A program made the position numbers and the translations under genes. From Berryella wangjianweii (GTDB taxonomy: Bacteria > Actinomycetota > Coriobacteriia > Coriobacteriales > Eggerthellaceae): a DNA stretch of 64,000 nt. Where the stretch lies: positions 1,178,001 to 1,242,000 of the forward strand of contig CP053716.1 of assembly GCA_013201155.1 (NCBI GenBank), read 5' to 3'. Below, in pieces: positions 49,536-57,787 of the stretch. Below the pieces are notes generated by a model. It saw only the letters and a list, made by a program, of their open reading frames with translations, searched no databases and had not been told where the DNA came from. How positions within the stretch are numbered: position 1 is the stretch's first letter; the number at the start of each line of letters is the position of its first letter.

Positions 49536-52291
49536 CCCGCCGCAACCTCGAACTGCTGCTTCTGCTGGTGGGGGCACCCGTGGTAGTGGTGCTGTTCGCC
49601 ATGCTCAACCTGCGCCAGGGCATCGCCCTCAGCGTCACCTCGCTGGGCGTGCCCCTGGGCATCGCGGCGGCGTTCCTAGGGTCACATCTGGCCATTCGAA
49701 GGTTCGCCCCCGAAGCCGACCCCGCTGTGCTTCCCATCGTGTTCGTGATTGCGGGCATCGGCATGGCCTTCGTCACGCGCCTGGCCCCCAAGCTGGCTGT
49801 GAACCAGGTGATTTGGCTGTTCATCGGCGTGGCCTGCATGGTGGGCGTGCTGATCGCGGCCCGCAGGCTCGAACGCCTGGCCCAGTACAAGTACACCTTC
49901 ATGATCGCGGGCATCGCGCTGCTGCTGAGCCCCCTGGTGCCCGGCATCGGGCAGGAGATTCTGGGAAGCCGCATCTGGCTGCACATCGGCCCGTTCTCAT
50001 TCCAGCCGGGCGAGCTTGCCAAGATCGCGATTGTGCTGTTCCTGGCGGGCTACCTGTCGGCCAACCGCGAGATGCTGTCGGTGTTCACCATGCGCATCGG
50101 CCCGCTGAAGGTGCCCGACCTGCGGACTCTTCTGCCGTTGCTGCTGATGTGGGCCCTGGCCCTGGTAGTGGTGGTGTTCGAGAAGGACCTCGGCAGCGCC
50201 GTGGTGTTCTTCTTCGTGTTCCTGGCCATGCTGTATGCCGCTACGGGGAAGAAGACCTACCTGGTGGTGGGCGGGGCCCTGATGGCGGCCGGCATCGTTG
50301 CCGCGTGGCTGCTGTTCAGCCACGTGCAGACCCGGGTGAGCAACTGGATCGACCCCTTCGCCGATGCCCAGGGCGCCGGCTACCAGATGGTGCAGGCCCT
50401 GTACGCAATCGCCGACGGCGACTTGTTCGGACGCGGAATCGGCAGCGGCATGGCCGGGCAGATCCCCGTAGTGGAAAGCGACTTCATCTTCGCCGCGATC
50501 GCCGAGGAAGCCGGACTGCTGGGCGCCGCCGGGCTGCTGATGCTGTTCCTGGGGCTGGCCATTCGCGGCTATGCCACCGCCGCGCGCGCCAAAACCGACT
50601 TCAGCTCGTTCCTGGCCGTGGGCCTCACCACCATCATCACGCTGCAGGCGTTCATCATCGTGGGTGGCGTGACGGGGCTGATTCCCCTTACCGGCCTCAC
50701 GCTGCCCTTCGTCAGCCAGGGCGGTTCGTCGCTGGTGGCAAGCTTCATCGCCGTGGGCTTCCTGCTGCGCTGCGGCGACGAGGCAACGGGCGTGGGCGAG
50801 GAGATGGCCAACGTCACCGTGGCGATCAACAACAACAGCGTGCTGGGTCGCGTGTCGCTGGGAAGGCGCCTCACGAACAGCATCATGGGCTTCAGCCTGA
50901 TGTTCGCCCTGCTGGTGGGCAACCTCACCATGATCATGGTGGTGAAGGCCGACGAGTACCGCTCGATGCCCGGCAACAACCACACGCTGGCCAAACAGGC
51001 GCGCATCGAGCGCGGAATCATCACCACCGCCGACAACGTGGTGCTGGCGCAAAGCGCCCGCAACGACGACGGAACCTACAGCCGCGTGTACCCGGCGGGC
51101 GACCTGGCCTCGCAGGTAGTGGGCTACTACTCCGCCCAATACGGCACCAGCGGCATCGAGGCGGCGCAGAACGACACCCTCACCGGCGAGCGCGGGCACG
51201 CCACCTGGCTGGACGTGCTGAACGAGCAAGCGGGCATCACCCAGGCGGGCAACAGCGTGGAGCTGAGCATCAACGCGCGCATCCAAGCCGCTGCTCAGCA
51301 GGCTCTTCAGGGCTACACCGGCGCCTGCGTGGTGATGGACCCCACCACCGGAGCCGTGCTGGCCATGGCGTCCAGCCCCACCTATCGGGCCGCCGATTTC
51401 GCATCGGTCATCAAGGCGGGCGCCCAGGGCGGCGGCGGCGAGTCCAGCCTGCTGAACCGCGCCACGCAGTCGCTGTACGCACCGGGGTCCACCTTCAAGA
51501 TGGTGTCGGCCGCCACGGCTCTGGAAACCGGCGAGGCCACGCTGGACTCACGCTACGGGTCGCCTGGGTCGATGGACATCGGCGGCGCGCCCGTCACCAA
51601 CTTCGACGGCAACGACTACGGCGTGCTGACGCTGCGTCGGGCCATCGAGCTGTCGTCGAACACGGTATTCGGCCAGATTGGTCGAGATATGGGGGCAAAA
51701 ACCCTGGTAAACGGCGCCCAGAAGTTTGGCTTCGGACGCGACCTGCGCTTCGACCTGCCCACCGCCGTGTCGCTGATGGCCGACCCCGCCACCATGAGCG
51801 AATGGGAAACCGCCTGGGCCGCCGTGGGGCAGCCCGTGGGCGACGACGAGGTAGTGGGGCCGCAGGCCACGGTGCTGCAGATGGCGCTGGTGGGCGCGGG
51901 CATCGCCAACGAGGGCACCGTCATGAGGCCCTACCTGGTGCAGTCGATCTTCAACGGTCAGGGCGAGCGCAGCTTCACGGCGACGCCGTCCACCCTGTTC
52001 CAGGCCCTTGACAAGAAAACCGCGCTTGACCTGCGCGGTGCTTTGGAGGGCGTGGTCAGCAACGGCACGGGAACCGCAGCCCGGATTCCCGGCGTGAAGG
52101 TGGCGGGCAAAACGGGCACCGCCGAAACCGGCAAGCAGAGCGACGACAGCTGGTTCGTGGGCATGGCGCCCGCAGACAAGCCACGCGTGGTGGTGGCCAT
52201 CGTTCTTGAGCAGGACGGCATCGAGGGCGACGGCGCAGCAAAAGCGCAAAATGTATTGAAAACGGCGCTCGCTGAGCAAGGAGTACTCTAA
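49532..52291 (+). CDS. SEDS glycosyltransferase fused to a class B penicillin-binding protein
   Basis: 919 residues. Residues ~1-425 are a RodA/FtsW SEDS polymerase with about ten TM segments and the loop motifs FQPGELAKIAI, FEKDLGSAVV, NWIDPFADAQGAGYQ and FVSQGGSSLV. After a linker a further TM (SIMGFSLMFALLVGNLTMIM) starts a PbpA-type transpeptidase. Its active serine is in STFK at 653-656, SSN is at 708-710 and KTGT at 860-863. In other actinobacteria rodA and pbpA are neighbouring genes in this exact operon position. Here they are one polypeptide, which fixes glycan polymerisation and cross-linking in a 1:1 complex. The reading frame is uninterrupted and the PBP part has no obvious internal start of its own. 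Confidence 0.95.
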   Translation: MTRRNLELLLLLVGAPVVVVLFAMLNLRQGIALSVTSLGVPLGIAAAFLGSHLAIRRFAPEADPAVLPIVFVIAGIGMAFVTRLAPKLAVNQVIWLFIGVACMVGVLIAARRLERLAQYKYTFMIAGIALLLSPLVPGIGQEILGSRIWLHIGPFSFQPGELAKIAIVLFLAGYLSANREMLSVFTMRIGPLKVPDLRTLLPLLLMWALALVVVVFEKDLGSAVVFFFVFLAMLYAATGKKTYLVVGGALMAAGIVAAWLLFSHVQTRVSNWIDPFADAQGAGYQMVQALYAIADGDLFGRGIGSGMAGQIPVVESDFIFAAIAEEAGLLGAAGLLMLFLGLAIRGYATAARAKTDFSSFLAVGLTTIITLQAFIIVGGVTGLIPLTGLTLPFVSQGGSSLVASFIAVGFLLRCGDEATGVGEEMANVTVAINNNSVLGRVSLGRRLTNSIMGFSLMFALLVGNLTMIMVVKADEYRSMPGNNHTLAKQARIERGIITTADNVVLAQSARNDDGTYSRVYPAGDLASQVVGYYSAQYGTSGIEAAQNDTLTGERGHATWLDVLNEQAGITQAGNSVELSINARIQAAAQQALQGYTGACVVMDPTTGAVLAMASSPTYRAADFASVIKAGAQGGGGESSLLNRATQSLYAPGSTFKMVSAATALETGEATLDSRYGSPGSMDIGGAPVTNFDGNDYGVLTLRRAIELSSNTVFGQIGRDMGAKTLVNGAQKFGFGRDLRFDLPTAVSLMADPATMSEWETAWAAVGQPVGDDEVVGPQATVLQMALVGAGIANEGTVMRPYLVQSIFNGQGERSFTATPSTLFQALDKKTALDLRGALEGVVSNGTGTAARIPGVKVAGKTGTAETGKQSDDSWFVGMAPADKPRVVVAIVLEQDGIEGDGAAKAQNVLKTALAEQGVL

Positions 52292-52363
52292 TATGCGCTA
52301 TGGTGTTGAATCACAATGCCCCTGTTTCATAAACGCAGCTAAAAAGGTAAAAAGGAGCATCTG

Positions 52364-54412
52364 GTGACGGGATCGATGACCGGTCGGTTGCTGAACAACC
52401 GCTACAAGATCAGCGAGCGCGTAGGCGTCGGCGGCATGGCCGAGGTGTACCGCGCGCTTGACAACGTGCTTGGCCGTGCCGTTGCGGTGAAGGTGATGCT
52501 TCCCCAGTACGCCGAGAACGACGACTTCACCGTGCGATTCCGCCAGGAAGCCGCGGCCGCGGCCAACCTGCAGAGCCCCTACATCGTGAACGTGTACGAC
52601 TGGGGCCAGGACAACGGCACCTACTACATCGTGATGGAATTCGTGCGCGGCAGCGACCTGAAGAACGCCATCAACCAGCGCGGTGCCATCAACCAGCGCA
52701 AAGTGGCCGAGATCGGCTCGCAGGTGTGCCAGGCCCTGTCGGTTGCCCACGGGCTGGACATCATCCACCGCGACATCAAGCCGCAGAACATCATGGTGCA
52801 GCCCGACGGCAACGTTAAGGTGATGGACTTCGGCATTGCGCGAGCCAAGAACTCCACCATGTCGAAGACCTCCGCGGTGCTGGGCACCGCGCACTACATC
52901 TCGCCCGAGCAGGCGCAGGGCAAAGAGCTCACCCCCGCCAGCGACATCTACTCGCTGGGCGTGGTGCTGTACGAGTCGGTAACCGGCAAGCTTCCCTTCG
53001 ACGGCGAGGATGCCGTCAGCGTGGCCATGAAGCAGGTGCAGGAGATGCCGGTGCCGCCAAGCCAGGTGAACCCTGCGATCGACGCCGACTTCGAGGCCAT
53101 CATCCTGAAGGCCATGAGCAAGAATCCCCAGGAACGCTTTGCCACGGCGCTTGAGATGCGCCGCGCGCTCAACGACTACCTGGCAGGACGCACCGTGAAC
53201 GTGGGCGCGTTCAGCCCCTCGGCGGCAACCGCCGTGATCGGCCCCGGCCGGTCGGCCATGGGGTCGGGCGGCGGTGCATACGCGCCTGCGAACAGCACCT
53301 CGGTCATGCCGAAGCTGGCCGAGGAGTCGCGCGTGGTGAACCCCGAGACCGCCGCCAACTACCGCGCCCCCAGCACAAACGCTCCGCGCAGCAAAAGGCC
53401 CCTGGTCATCGGCGCGGCGGTAGTGGCCGTGCTGCTGATCGTGGCAGGCGTGGCCTGGGCCCTTGCCCAGGGCGCGCGCGACGGCGTAAATGTTCCCGAC
53501 GTGGCGGGCAAAACCCTTGAGGAGGCCACCGACGCCATTCAGGAGGCGGGGCTGAGCGTGGGCTCGGTTACCTACGCCTTCGACCCCAACGTGGAAAGCG
53601 GCAAGGTGACGAAGCAGGACCCCAAGGGAGGCTCGAAGGCTCCGCTGAACTCGAAGGTGAACCTGACGCTTTCAGAAGGCGCCGAGCAGGTTGAGGTTCC
53701 CGACCTCTCCAACATGACCGCCGACGAGGCCCAGCGTGCTCTGAAGGCAGCGGGGCTGAAGTTCACGGCAGGGGCCGCCGAGCACTCCAGCGATGTGCCC
53801 CAAGGCAAGGTGGCGCGTCAAAGCCCCGAGAAGGGCTCGCAGGTGCCCGCAGGGTCGAACGTGACGTACTACCTGTCGGCCGGCGAGGAGACGCTGAAGG
53901 TTCCTGACGTGACGGGAATGAGCGAGAGCCAGGCCAAGGTGACGCTTGAGAACGCCGGGTTCAAGGTAGAGATCGAGCAGGCTGCCAGCAGCGACGTGCC
54001 CAAGGGCAGCGTGATCAGGCAGACCCCCAGCGCCGGGTCGTCAGTGAAATCGGGCACCACGGTGCTGATCACCGTAAGCGCAGGCAGCGAAAGCCACACC
54101 GTGAAGGTAAGCGCGGGGTCGGGCGGCACCGCCTGGGCATCCAGCGAGATGGTGTCGGACGGCGAAAGCGTCACCGTGTACTACAAGGCCGACAGCGGGT
54201 ACATGATCTCGCAGGCGGTGAACACGGCCACGGGGAACAAGTTCCAGGTGAGCGATAACGAAGAGGGCAGTTTCACCATACCGAAGGTAACGTCGAGCAT
54301 GAACATCTCGGTGACCTTCGTGAAGAAGGGCGGGAACGCGCCAAGCGGCAATCAGGGCGCCCGGGGCGGAAACCCGCCCGCTGCGGCGACGGCACCTGGC
54401 AACGGGGCCTAG
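52364..54412 (+). CDS. pknB: PknB-type serine/threonine kinase with three PASTA domains
   Basis: 682 residues from GTG (AAAGGAG six bases before). The kinase domain spans ~1-280: glycine loop GVGGMAEVYRA, VAVKVM, HRDIKPQN, MDFGIARAK and SPEQAQG. After a juxtamembrane linker and one TM (VIGAAVVAVLLIVAGVAWAL) come three PASTA domains (VPDVAGKTLEEA, VPDLSNMTADEA, VPDVTGMSESQA) that sense muropeptides or lipid II. A fourth extracellular module (GSGGTAWASSEMVSDGESVTVYYKADSGYMI) resembles a bacterial-repeat/InlB-type beta domain. A Gly/Pro/Ala tail ends the protein. PknA, which accompanies PknB in mycobacteria, is absent here. Confidence 0.95.
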   Translation: MTGSMTGRLLNNRYKISERVGVGGMAEVYRALDNVLGRAVAVKVMLPQYAENDDFTVRFRQEAAAAANLQSPYIVNVYDWGQDNGTYYIVMEFVRGSDLKNAINQRGAINQRKVAEIGSQVCQALSVAHGLDIIHRDIKPQNIMVQPDGNVKVMDFGIARAKNSTMSKTSAVLGTAHYISPEQAQGKELTPASDIYSLGVVLYESVTGKLPFDGEDAVSVAMKQVQEMPVPPSQVNPAIDADFEAIILKAMSKNPQERFATALEMRRALNDYLAGRTVNVGAFSPSAATAVIGPGRSAMGSGGGAYAPANSTSVMPKLAEESRVVNPETAANYRAPSTNAPRSKRPLVIGAAVVAVLLIVAGVAWALAQGARDGVNVPDVAGKTLEEATDAIQEAGLSVGSVTYAFDPNVESGKVTKQDPKGGSKAPLNSKVNLTLSEGAEQVEVPDLSNMTADEAQRALKAAGLKFTAGAAEHSSDVPQGKVARQSPEKGSQVPAGSNVTYYLSAGEETLKVPDVTGMSESQAKVTLENAGFKVEIEQAASSDVPKGSVIRQTPSAGSSVKSGTTVLITVSAGSESHTVKVSAGSGGTAWASSEMVSDGESVTVYYKADSGYMISQAVNTATGNKFQVSDNEEGSFTIPKVTSSMNISVTFVKKGGNAPSGNQGARGGNPPAAATAPGNGA

Positions 54413-54521
54413 CCACGCTGGATCGGCCCGAGGCTCGGAGCCCCAGGCGTTCACGCTGAGCAGCTGGGTCCGCGCGTTTCGAAAGGCCGCAGGCCAGTGC
54501 CGCGCGCGGCGCACGCTCTGC

Positions 54522-54527
54522 TACAAT
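54522..54527 (+). promoter_or_regulatory. -10 box of the tRNA-Arg promoter
   Basis: TACAAT 37 bp before the tRNA. No good -35 match at 17 bp. Confidence 0.4.
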
Positions 54528-54564
54528 GCATGATGCGTTGCTGCCCTGTGCGGCATAGCTGCGC

Positions 54565-54640
54565 GCCCTCGTAGCTCAGGGGACAGAGCACCGCTCTCCT
54601 AAAGCGGGTGTCGGCCGTTCGAATCGGCCCGAGGGCGCCA
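54565..54640 (+). tRNA. tRNA-Arg (CCT)
   Basis: A 76-nt cloverleaf: acceptor GCCCTCG/CGAGGGC, anticodon loop CTCCTAA (anticodon CCT, codon AGG), T-loop TTCGAAT, discriminator G and encoded CCA. Confidence 0.93.
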
Positions 54641-54653
54641 TCGCTGCAAACCG

Positions 54654-54680
54654 AAGAGCCAGGCATCGGGCCTGGCTCTT
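54654..54680 (+). terminator. Terminator of tRNA-Arg
   Basis: An 11-bp perfect stem AAGAGCCAGGC with GCCTGGCTCTT and a 5-base loop, followed by TCTC. Confidence 0.8.
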
Positions 54681-54769
54681 TCTCAAATACCGAACGGCAG
54701 GGCGGTGGCCACGAAATCAAATTGTCCCACCTATCTCGCATATCGTTAAATCTTTATCGAATTGTCTGC

Positions 54770-54802
54770 AAAAAGAGGGTCGCGGTTCAACCGACGACCC
54801 TC
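54770..54802 (-). terminator. Terminator of the lipoprotein gene
   Basis: On the minus strand GAGGGTCG..CGACCCTC with an inner GGT/ACC pair, followed by TTTTTG. It lies 25 bp past the second stop codon (54827), supporting that transcription covers the downstream 42 codons too. Confidence 0.8.
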
Positions 54803-54826
54803 ATCTCATCTTTGTCAAACTCCGCG

Positions 54827-54955
54827 TTATCGAGCTTTCACCGTCGCAACCACATTCTCGATTACGTAAGCATCAGGCGTCCTGTCGTACGTAAGGTCAC
54901 CCGCCTTGTCAAAAGACAGATGACCGCCCGACTGCAAATCAAGGAAGCGCCTCAT
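54827..54955 (-). CDS. 42-codon in-frame continuation after the lipoprotein stop codon
   Basis: The lipoprotein ends TAG at 54956-54958. The next codon is ATG and the same frame stays open for 42 codons (MRRFLDLQSGGHLSFDK...) to TAA at 54827. It reads like the end of a globular domain rather than a separate gene, and no ribosome-binding site precedes it. The simplest view is that an original sense codon (for example TGG) became TAG. Stop-codon readthrough is less likely. Confidence 0.4.
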   Translation of the reverse strand: MRRFLDLQSGGHLSFDKAGDLTYDRTPDAYVIENVVATVKAR

Positions 54956-55489
54956 CTAATCTTCCGTCACACCGCTGTCATCACCATCCACAAACCGATC
55001 AGCAAGAAACACAGACCTGGTCAACCATGCATGCACATACCCTGCACCCACAGGAACCGTAGCAAGCCACGAGTTTCCAACGTCACCGCCAGCATGCACA
55101 TCGGTATCTCTAAACGTAAAATCAACCAAACGAAGGGTGGGCGGACAATCCTTCGGCGTAATCAGCACCTGGTCGCCATCGATTTTCACATCCACCTTGC
55201 CAGCCCAGTACTGAGGAATATCAAACTGGAAGCTCTGCGCAACGAAATGCGTATCGGACGCCAGCTGCGCAGCGGCAGTTGATGTCGCCCCCGCATCCTT
55301 TTGCCCCGATTCAGGCTGCGGCCCTTGCCTCACTTCCTCATCCGTCTGCTCAGATGGCACGTCTGATACGCTCTTCGAATCCATATCCGCCTCTGGGCTT
55401 TTCGCGCTCATCGTCGAACACGAGGTGACGATACCCATTGTCGCCACCAACGCCGCAAGAACGCCAACTCGCATGAAACGCTCCGCCAC
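54956..55489 (-). CDS. Predicted lipoprotein of unknown function
   Basis: 177 residues. GTG start with GAGGAGG five bases upstream. The signal peptide MRVGVLAALVATMGIVTSC ends in a lipobox TSC, so the mature protein should be lipid-anchored on the cell surface. A Ser/Asp/Glu/Gln-rich linker to about residue 75 is followed by a compact domain (FQFDIPQYWAGKVDVKIDGDQVLITPKDCPP) reminiscent of short actinobacterial lipoproteins whose function is not known. It appears to be cut by a nonsense codon 42 codons before the end of its frame. Confidence 0.75.
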   Translation of the reverse strand: MAERFMRVGVLAALVATMGIVTSCSTMSAKSPEADMDSKSVSDVPSEQTDEEVRQGPQPESGQKDAGATSTAAAQLASDTHFVAQSFQFDIPQYWAGKVDVKIDGDQVLITPKDCPPTLRLVDFTFRDTDVHAGGDVGNSWLATVPVGAGYVHAWLTRSVFLADRFVDGDDSGVTED

Positions 55490-55624
55490 CGTGCCCTCCT
55501 CTACATTGCCTTCATCAACCCTTGGCTCATCTTAGCATCAGCCAACAGGTAAAACATGTAATCGGCCGCCCAGATGCTCGAAGAAGCCGGCAAGGCTGCA
55601 ATTCGCGAGAAAAGAGCCTGCGCA

Positions 55625-55661
55625 AAAAAAGCCCCCGAACGGCAGGCCGCTCGGGGGCTTT
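55625..55661 (-). terminator. Terminator of the NhaC-type antiporter gene
   Basis: AAAGCCCCCGA (55628-55638) pairs with TCGGGGGCTTT (55651-55661). The minus strand continues with further Ts. Confidence 0.85.
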
Positions 55662-55685
55662 GGGCGATTGCCCTAAAGCGAAACG

Positions 55686-57335
55686 CTACGCAGCTGACTT
55701 TCGACCCTTTCGCGTCAGCACCGGAATCGCAACGGTCAGCGCGACAAACCCGAACGCCAGGCCGGGCCAAGGGCTGTCAACAAATCCGCTGATCAAGTAC
55801 GACGCCACGCACACCACCATCACGACCGTGGCGTAAGGCAGCTGGGTAGACACATGGCGCAGGTGGTTGCACTGCGCGCCCGTTGACGACAAGATCGTGG
55901 TGTCTGAAATGGGCGACACGTGATCGCCGTACACCGCGCCGCCCAGCGTGGCGCCGATGGCCACCAGGAACAGCGGGCTGTCCGGCGGGAACACGCCCAG
56001 CACGATCGGCAGAATCAGCGCCACCGTGCCCCACGAGGTGCCCATGGCAAACGCGATGAACGCGGCCACCACGAACACGATGGCCGGCAGCACGGTAAGA
56101 CTGGCTCCGATGCTGGTAAGGAAGCCCGAAACAAACTCGCCCGTGCCGATCATGTAGCGGCACACCGCACCCAAGCTCCAGGCCAGAACCAAGATCATGA
56201 TGGCGCCCACCATCGAGCGCACGCCCTCGGACATACCCTCGGTGAAGCCGCTCAGCGTGGTCAGACCCCGCGGCAGGAACATGGCCGCGGCCACCACCAG
56301 CGCCACGAACACGCCGATGCACAGGCCGCCGATAGGGTTCTCGCCCACGGCCGTGGCGAAATCCACGCCCTTGAAGAAGCCGCCGGTGTACATCATGCCC
56401 ACGATCGAGAACACGATCAGCGTGGCAATGGGAACCAGCAGGTCGAACACCGTTCCCTTGTCCGACACGGCCAGGCCCGCATACGGCGCGGAATTCTCAT
56501 GGTTCGCATTGGTAACGATCGACTCCTCAGCCACGATCGAGGGCACCTTCGGACGATCCTCGTGGTGCTCGTCCTCCTTGTGGTCGATGCCCATGGTGGC
56601 TGCCCTCTTCAGCGCCGAAGACACCTTCAGGTTGACCTTCTCGCCCGCCTCGGCCGCCTGCTGAGCCGTGCGCATGGGGCCGAAGTCGCGGTTGATGATC
56701 AGCATGAAGAACACGAAGAAGATGGTGAACAGCGCGTAGAAGTTGTAAGGGATCGACGCCACGAACGTGGCGAAGCCGTCCTCGCCCATATAGCCGCCGA
56801 TTGCCACGGCCCACGATGACACCGGCGCGATGATGCACACCGGAGCGGCAGTGGAATCGATGATCCATGCCAGCTTCTCGTGGCTGATGCGGAAGCGGTC
56901 GGTAACAGGCCGCATGACCGCACCCACCGTCAGGCAGTTGAAGTAGTCGTCCACGAAGATGATGATGCCCAGCACCGCAGCAAGAATCTGCGCCATGCGG
57001 GCATTCTTCACGCGGGTGGACACGAACTCGGCATAGGCTCGCGAGCCGCCGGCGGTGGCGATCACCACCACCAGGGCGCCCAGCAGGGCCAGGAACAGAA
57101 TCAGCCCGCCATTGCCTGCGATCTGCTCGGCCATGACGTGCGGAATCAGCGTGAATGCCGTGATCGCCGACGACACGCTAGGGCCATCCAGGGCGAACTC
57201 GTAGATCAGCAGACCCGACAGCACGCCCACGAGAAGGGAGGAGTACACCTCCTTCGACACAATGGCCAACGCCAAAGCCAGAAGCGGGGGCACGATGGAC
57301 CACGCACCCGTTGCAAGGAGGTCGAACCCTTCCAT
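55686..57335 (-). CDS. NhaC-family Na+/H+ antiporter
   Basis: 549 residues from ATG 57335 (AAGGGAA upstream) with about eleven to twelve TM segments. VPPLLALALAIVSKEVYSSLLVGVLSG at the N-terminus, VFVDDYFNCLTVGAVMRPVTDRFRISHEKLAWIIDSTAAPVC and FAMGTSWGTVALILPI with GDHVSPISDTTILSSTGA are typical of NhaC/Na+:H+ antiporters and of related amino-acid antiporters. A hydrophilic insertion (HKEDEHHEDRPK) lies in a cytoplasmic loop. It exchanges sodium or protons across the membrane. A specific organic substrate cannot be excluded. The gene is monocistronic with its own terminator. Confidence 0.85.
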   Translation of the reverse strand: MEGFDLLATGAWSIVPPLLALALAIVSKEVYSSLLVGVLSGLLIYEFALDGPSVSSAITAFTLIPHVMAEQIAGNGGLILFLALLGALVVVIATAGGSRAYAEFVSTRVKNARMAQILAAVLGIIIFVDDYFNCLTVGAVMRPVTDRFRISHEKLAWIIDSTAAPVCIIAPVSSWAVAIGGYMGEDGFATFVASIPYNFYALFTIFFVFFMLIINRDFGPMRTAQQAAEAGEKVNLKVSSALKRAATMGIDHKEDEHHEDRPKVPSIVAEESIVTNANHENSAPYAGLAVSDKGTVFDLLVPIATLIVFSIVGMMYTGGFFKGVDFATAVGENPIGGLCIGVFVALVVAAAMFLPRGLTTLSGFTEGMSEGVRSMVGAIMILVLAWSLGAVCRYMIGTGEFVSGFLTSIGASLTVLPAIVFVVAAFIAFAMGTSWGTVALILPIVLGVFPPDSPLFLVAIGATLGGAVYGDHVSPISDTTILSSTGAQCNHLRHVSTQLPYATVVMVVCVASYLISGFVDSPWPGLAFGFVALTVAIPVLTRKGRKSAA

Positions 57336-57787
57336 GACATTCCCTTCGTACGTCCTATCTGCTGATGGCAAGTATACGGGAAACCCTGATGGCAGAGTCG
57401 CAAACCCTGCATTTCACGTCTGAGCATGTGGGATTAAACAAGATGGAATCATACGAAATCCCAGATGGCAGACTAGTACGCAAAGCCTTTGCCACGCGGC
57501 ACCCAGGCCGGCAGATGAGCGCGACGTCCGCCGGCCGCCGCCAGGCAGCCGCTCGGCTCGCGCGCGGGAATCCGCACGCACGGCGCCTCGACACCCGCTC
57601 GGCCCGTGCGCGACACATGCGGAAAGCCGGCCGCGCGTCATCAGAAATGCAGCGCCGATCGATTGGCGGTGCACTCGCGATGCCCGGACGACCTGCGACC
57701 GCGGCCGGCCGCGCCGACTGCGCCGAGTCGCATCCGGTCGCATCCGGCCACAAACCGCAGGTGGCCCCGGCGACCGGACGGCATCGG
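57336..57787. other. Antiporter promoter region
   Basis: 452 bp without a supported gene. A minus-strand TATACT at 57376-57371 lies 36 bp before the antiporter start codon. 57410-57480 is AT-richer. The rest is GC-rich with no recognised site. Confidence 0.4.

Noticed and set aside
49813..52011. A 732-codon overlapping frame within the SEDS-PBP gene
   Set aside because: Frame-shifted shadow rich in Arg, Gly and His with no domain. The true frame contains all catalytic motifs.
54608..55282. 224-codon plus-strand open frame starting inside tRNA-Arg
   Set aside because: It begins in the tRNA, passes through its terminator and lies opposite the lipoprotein gene.
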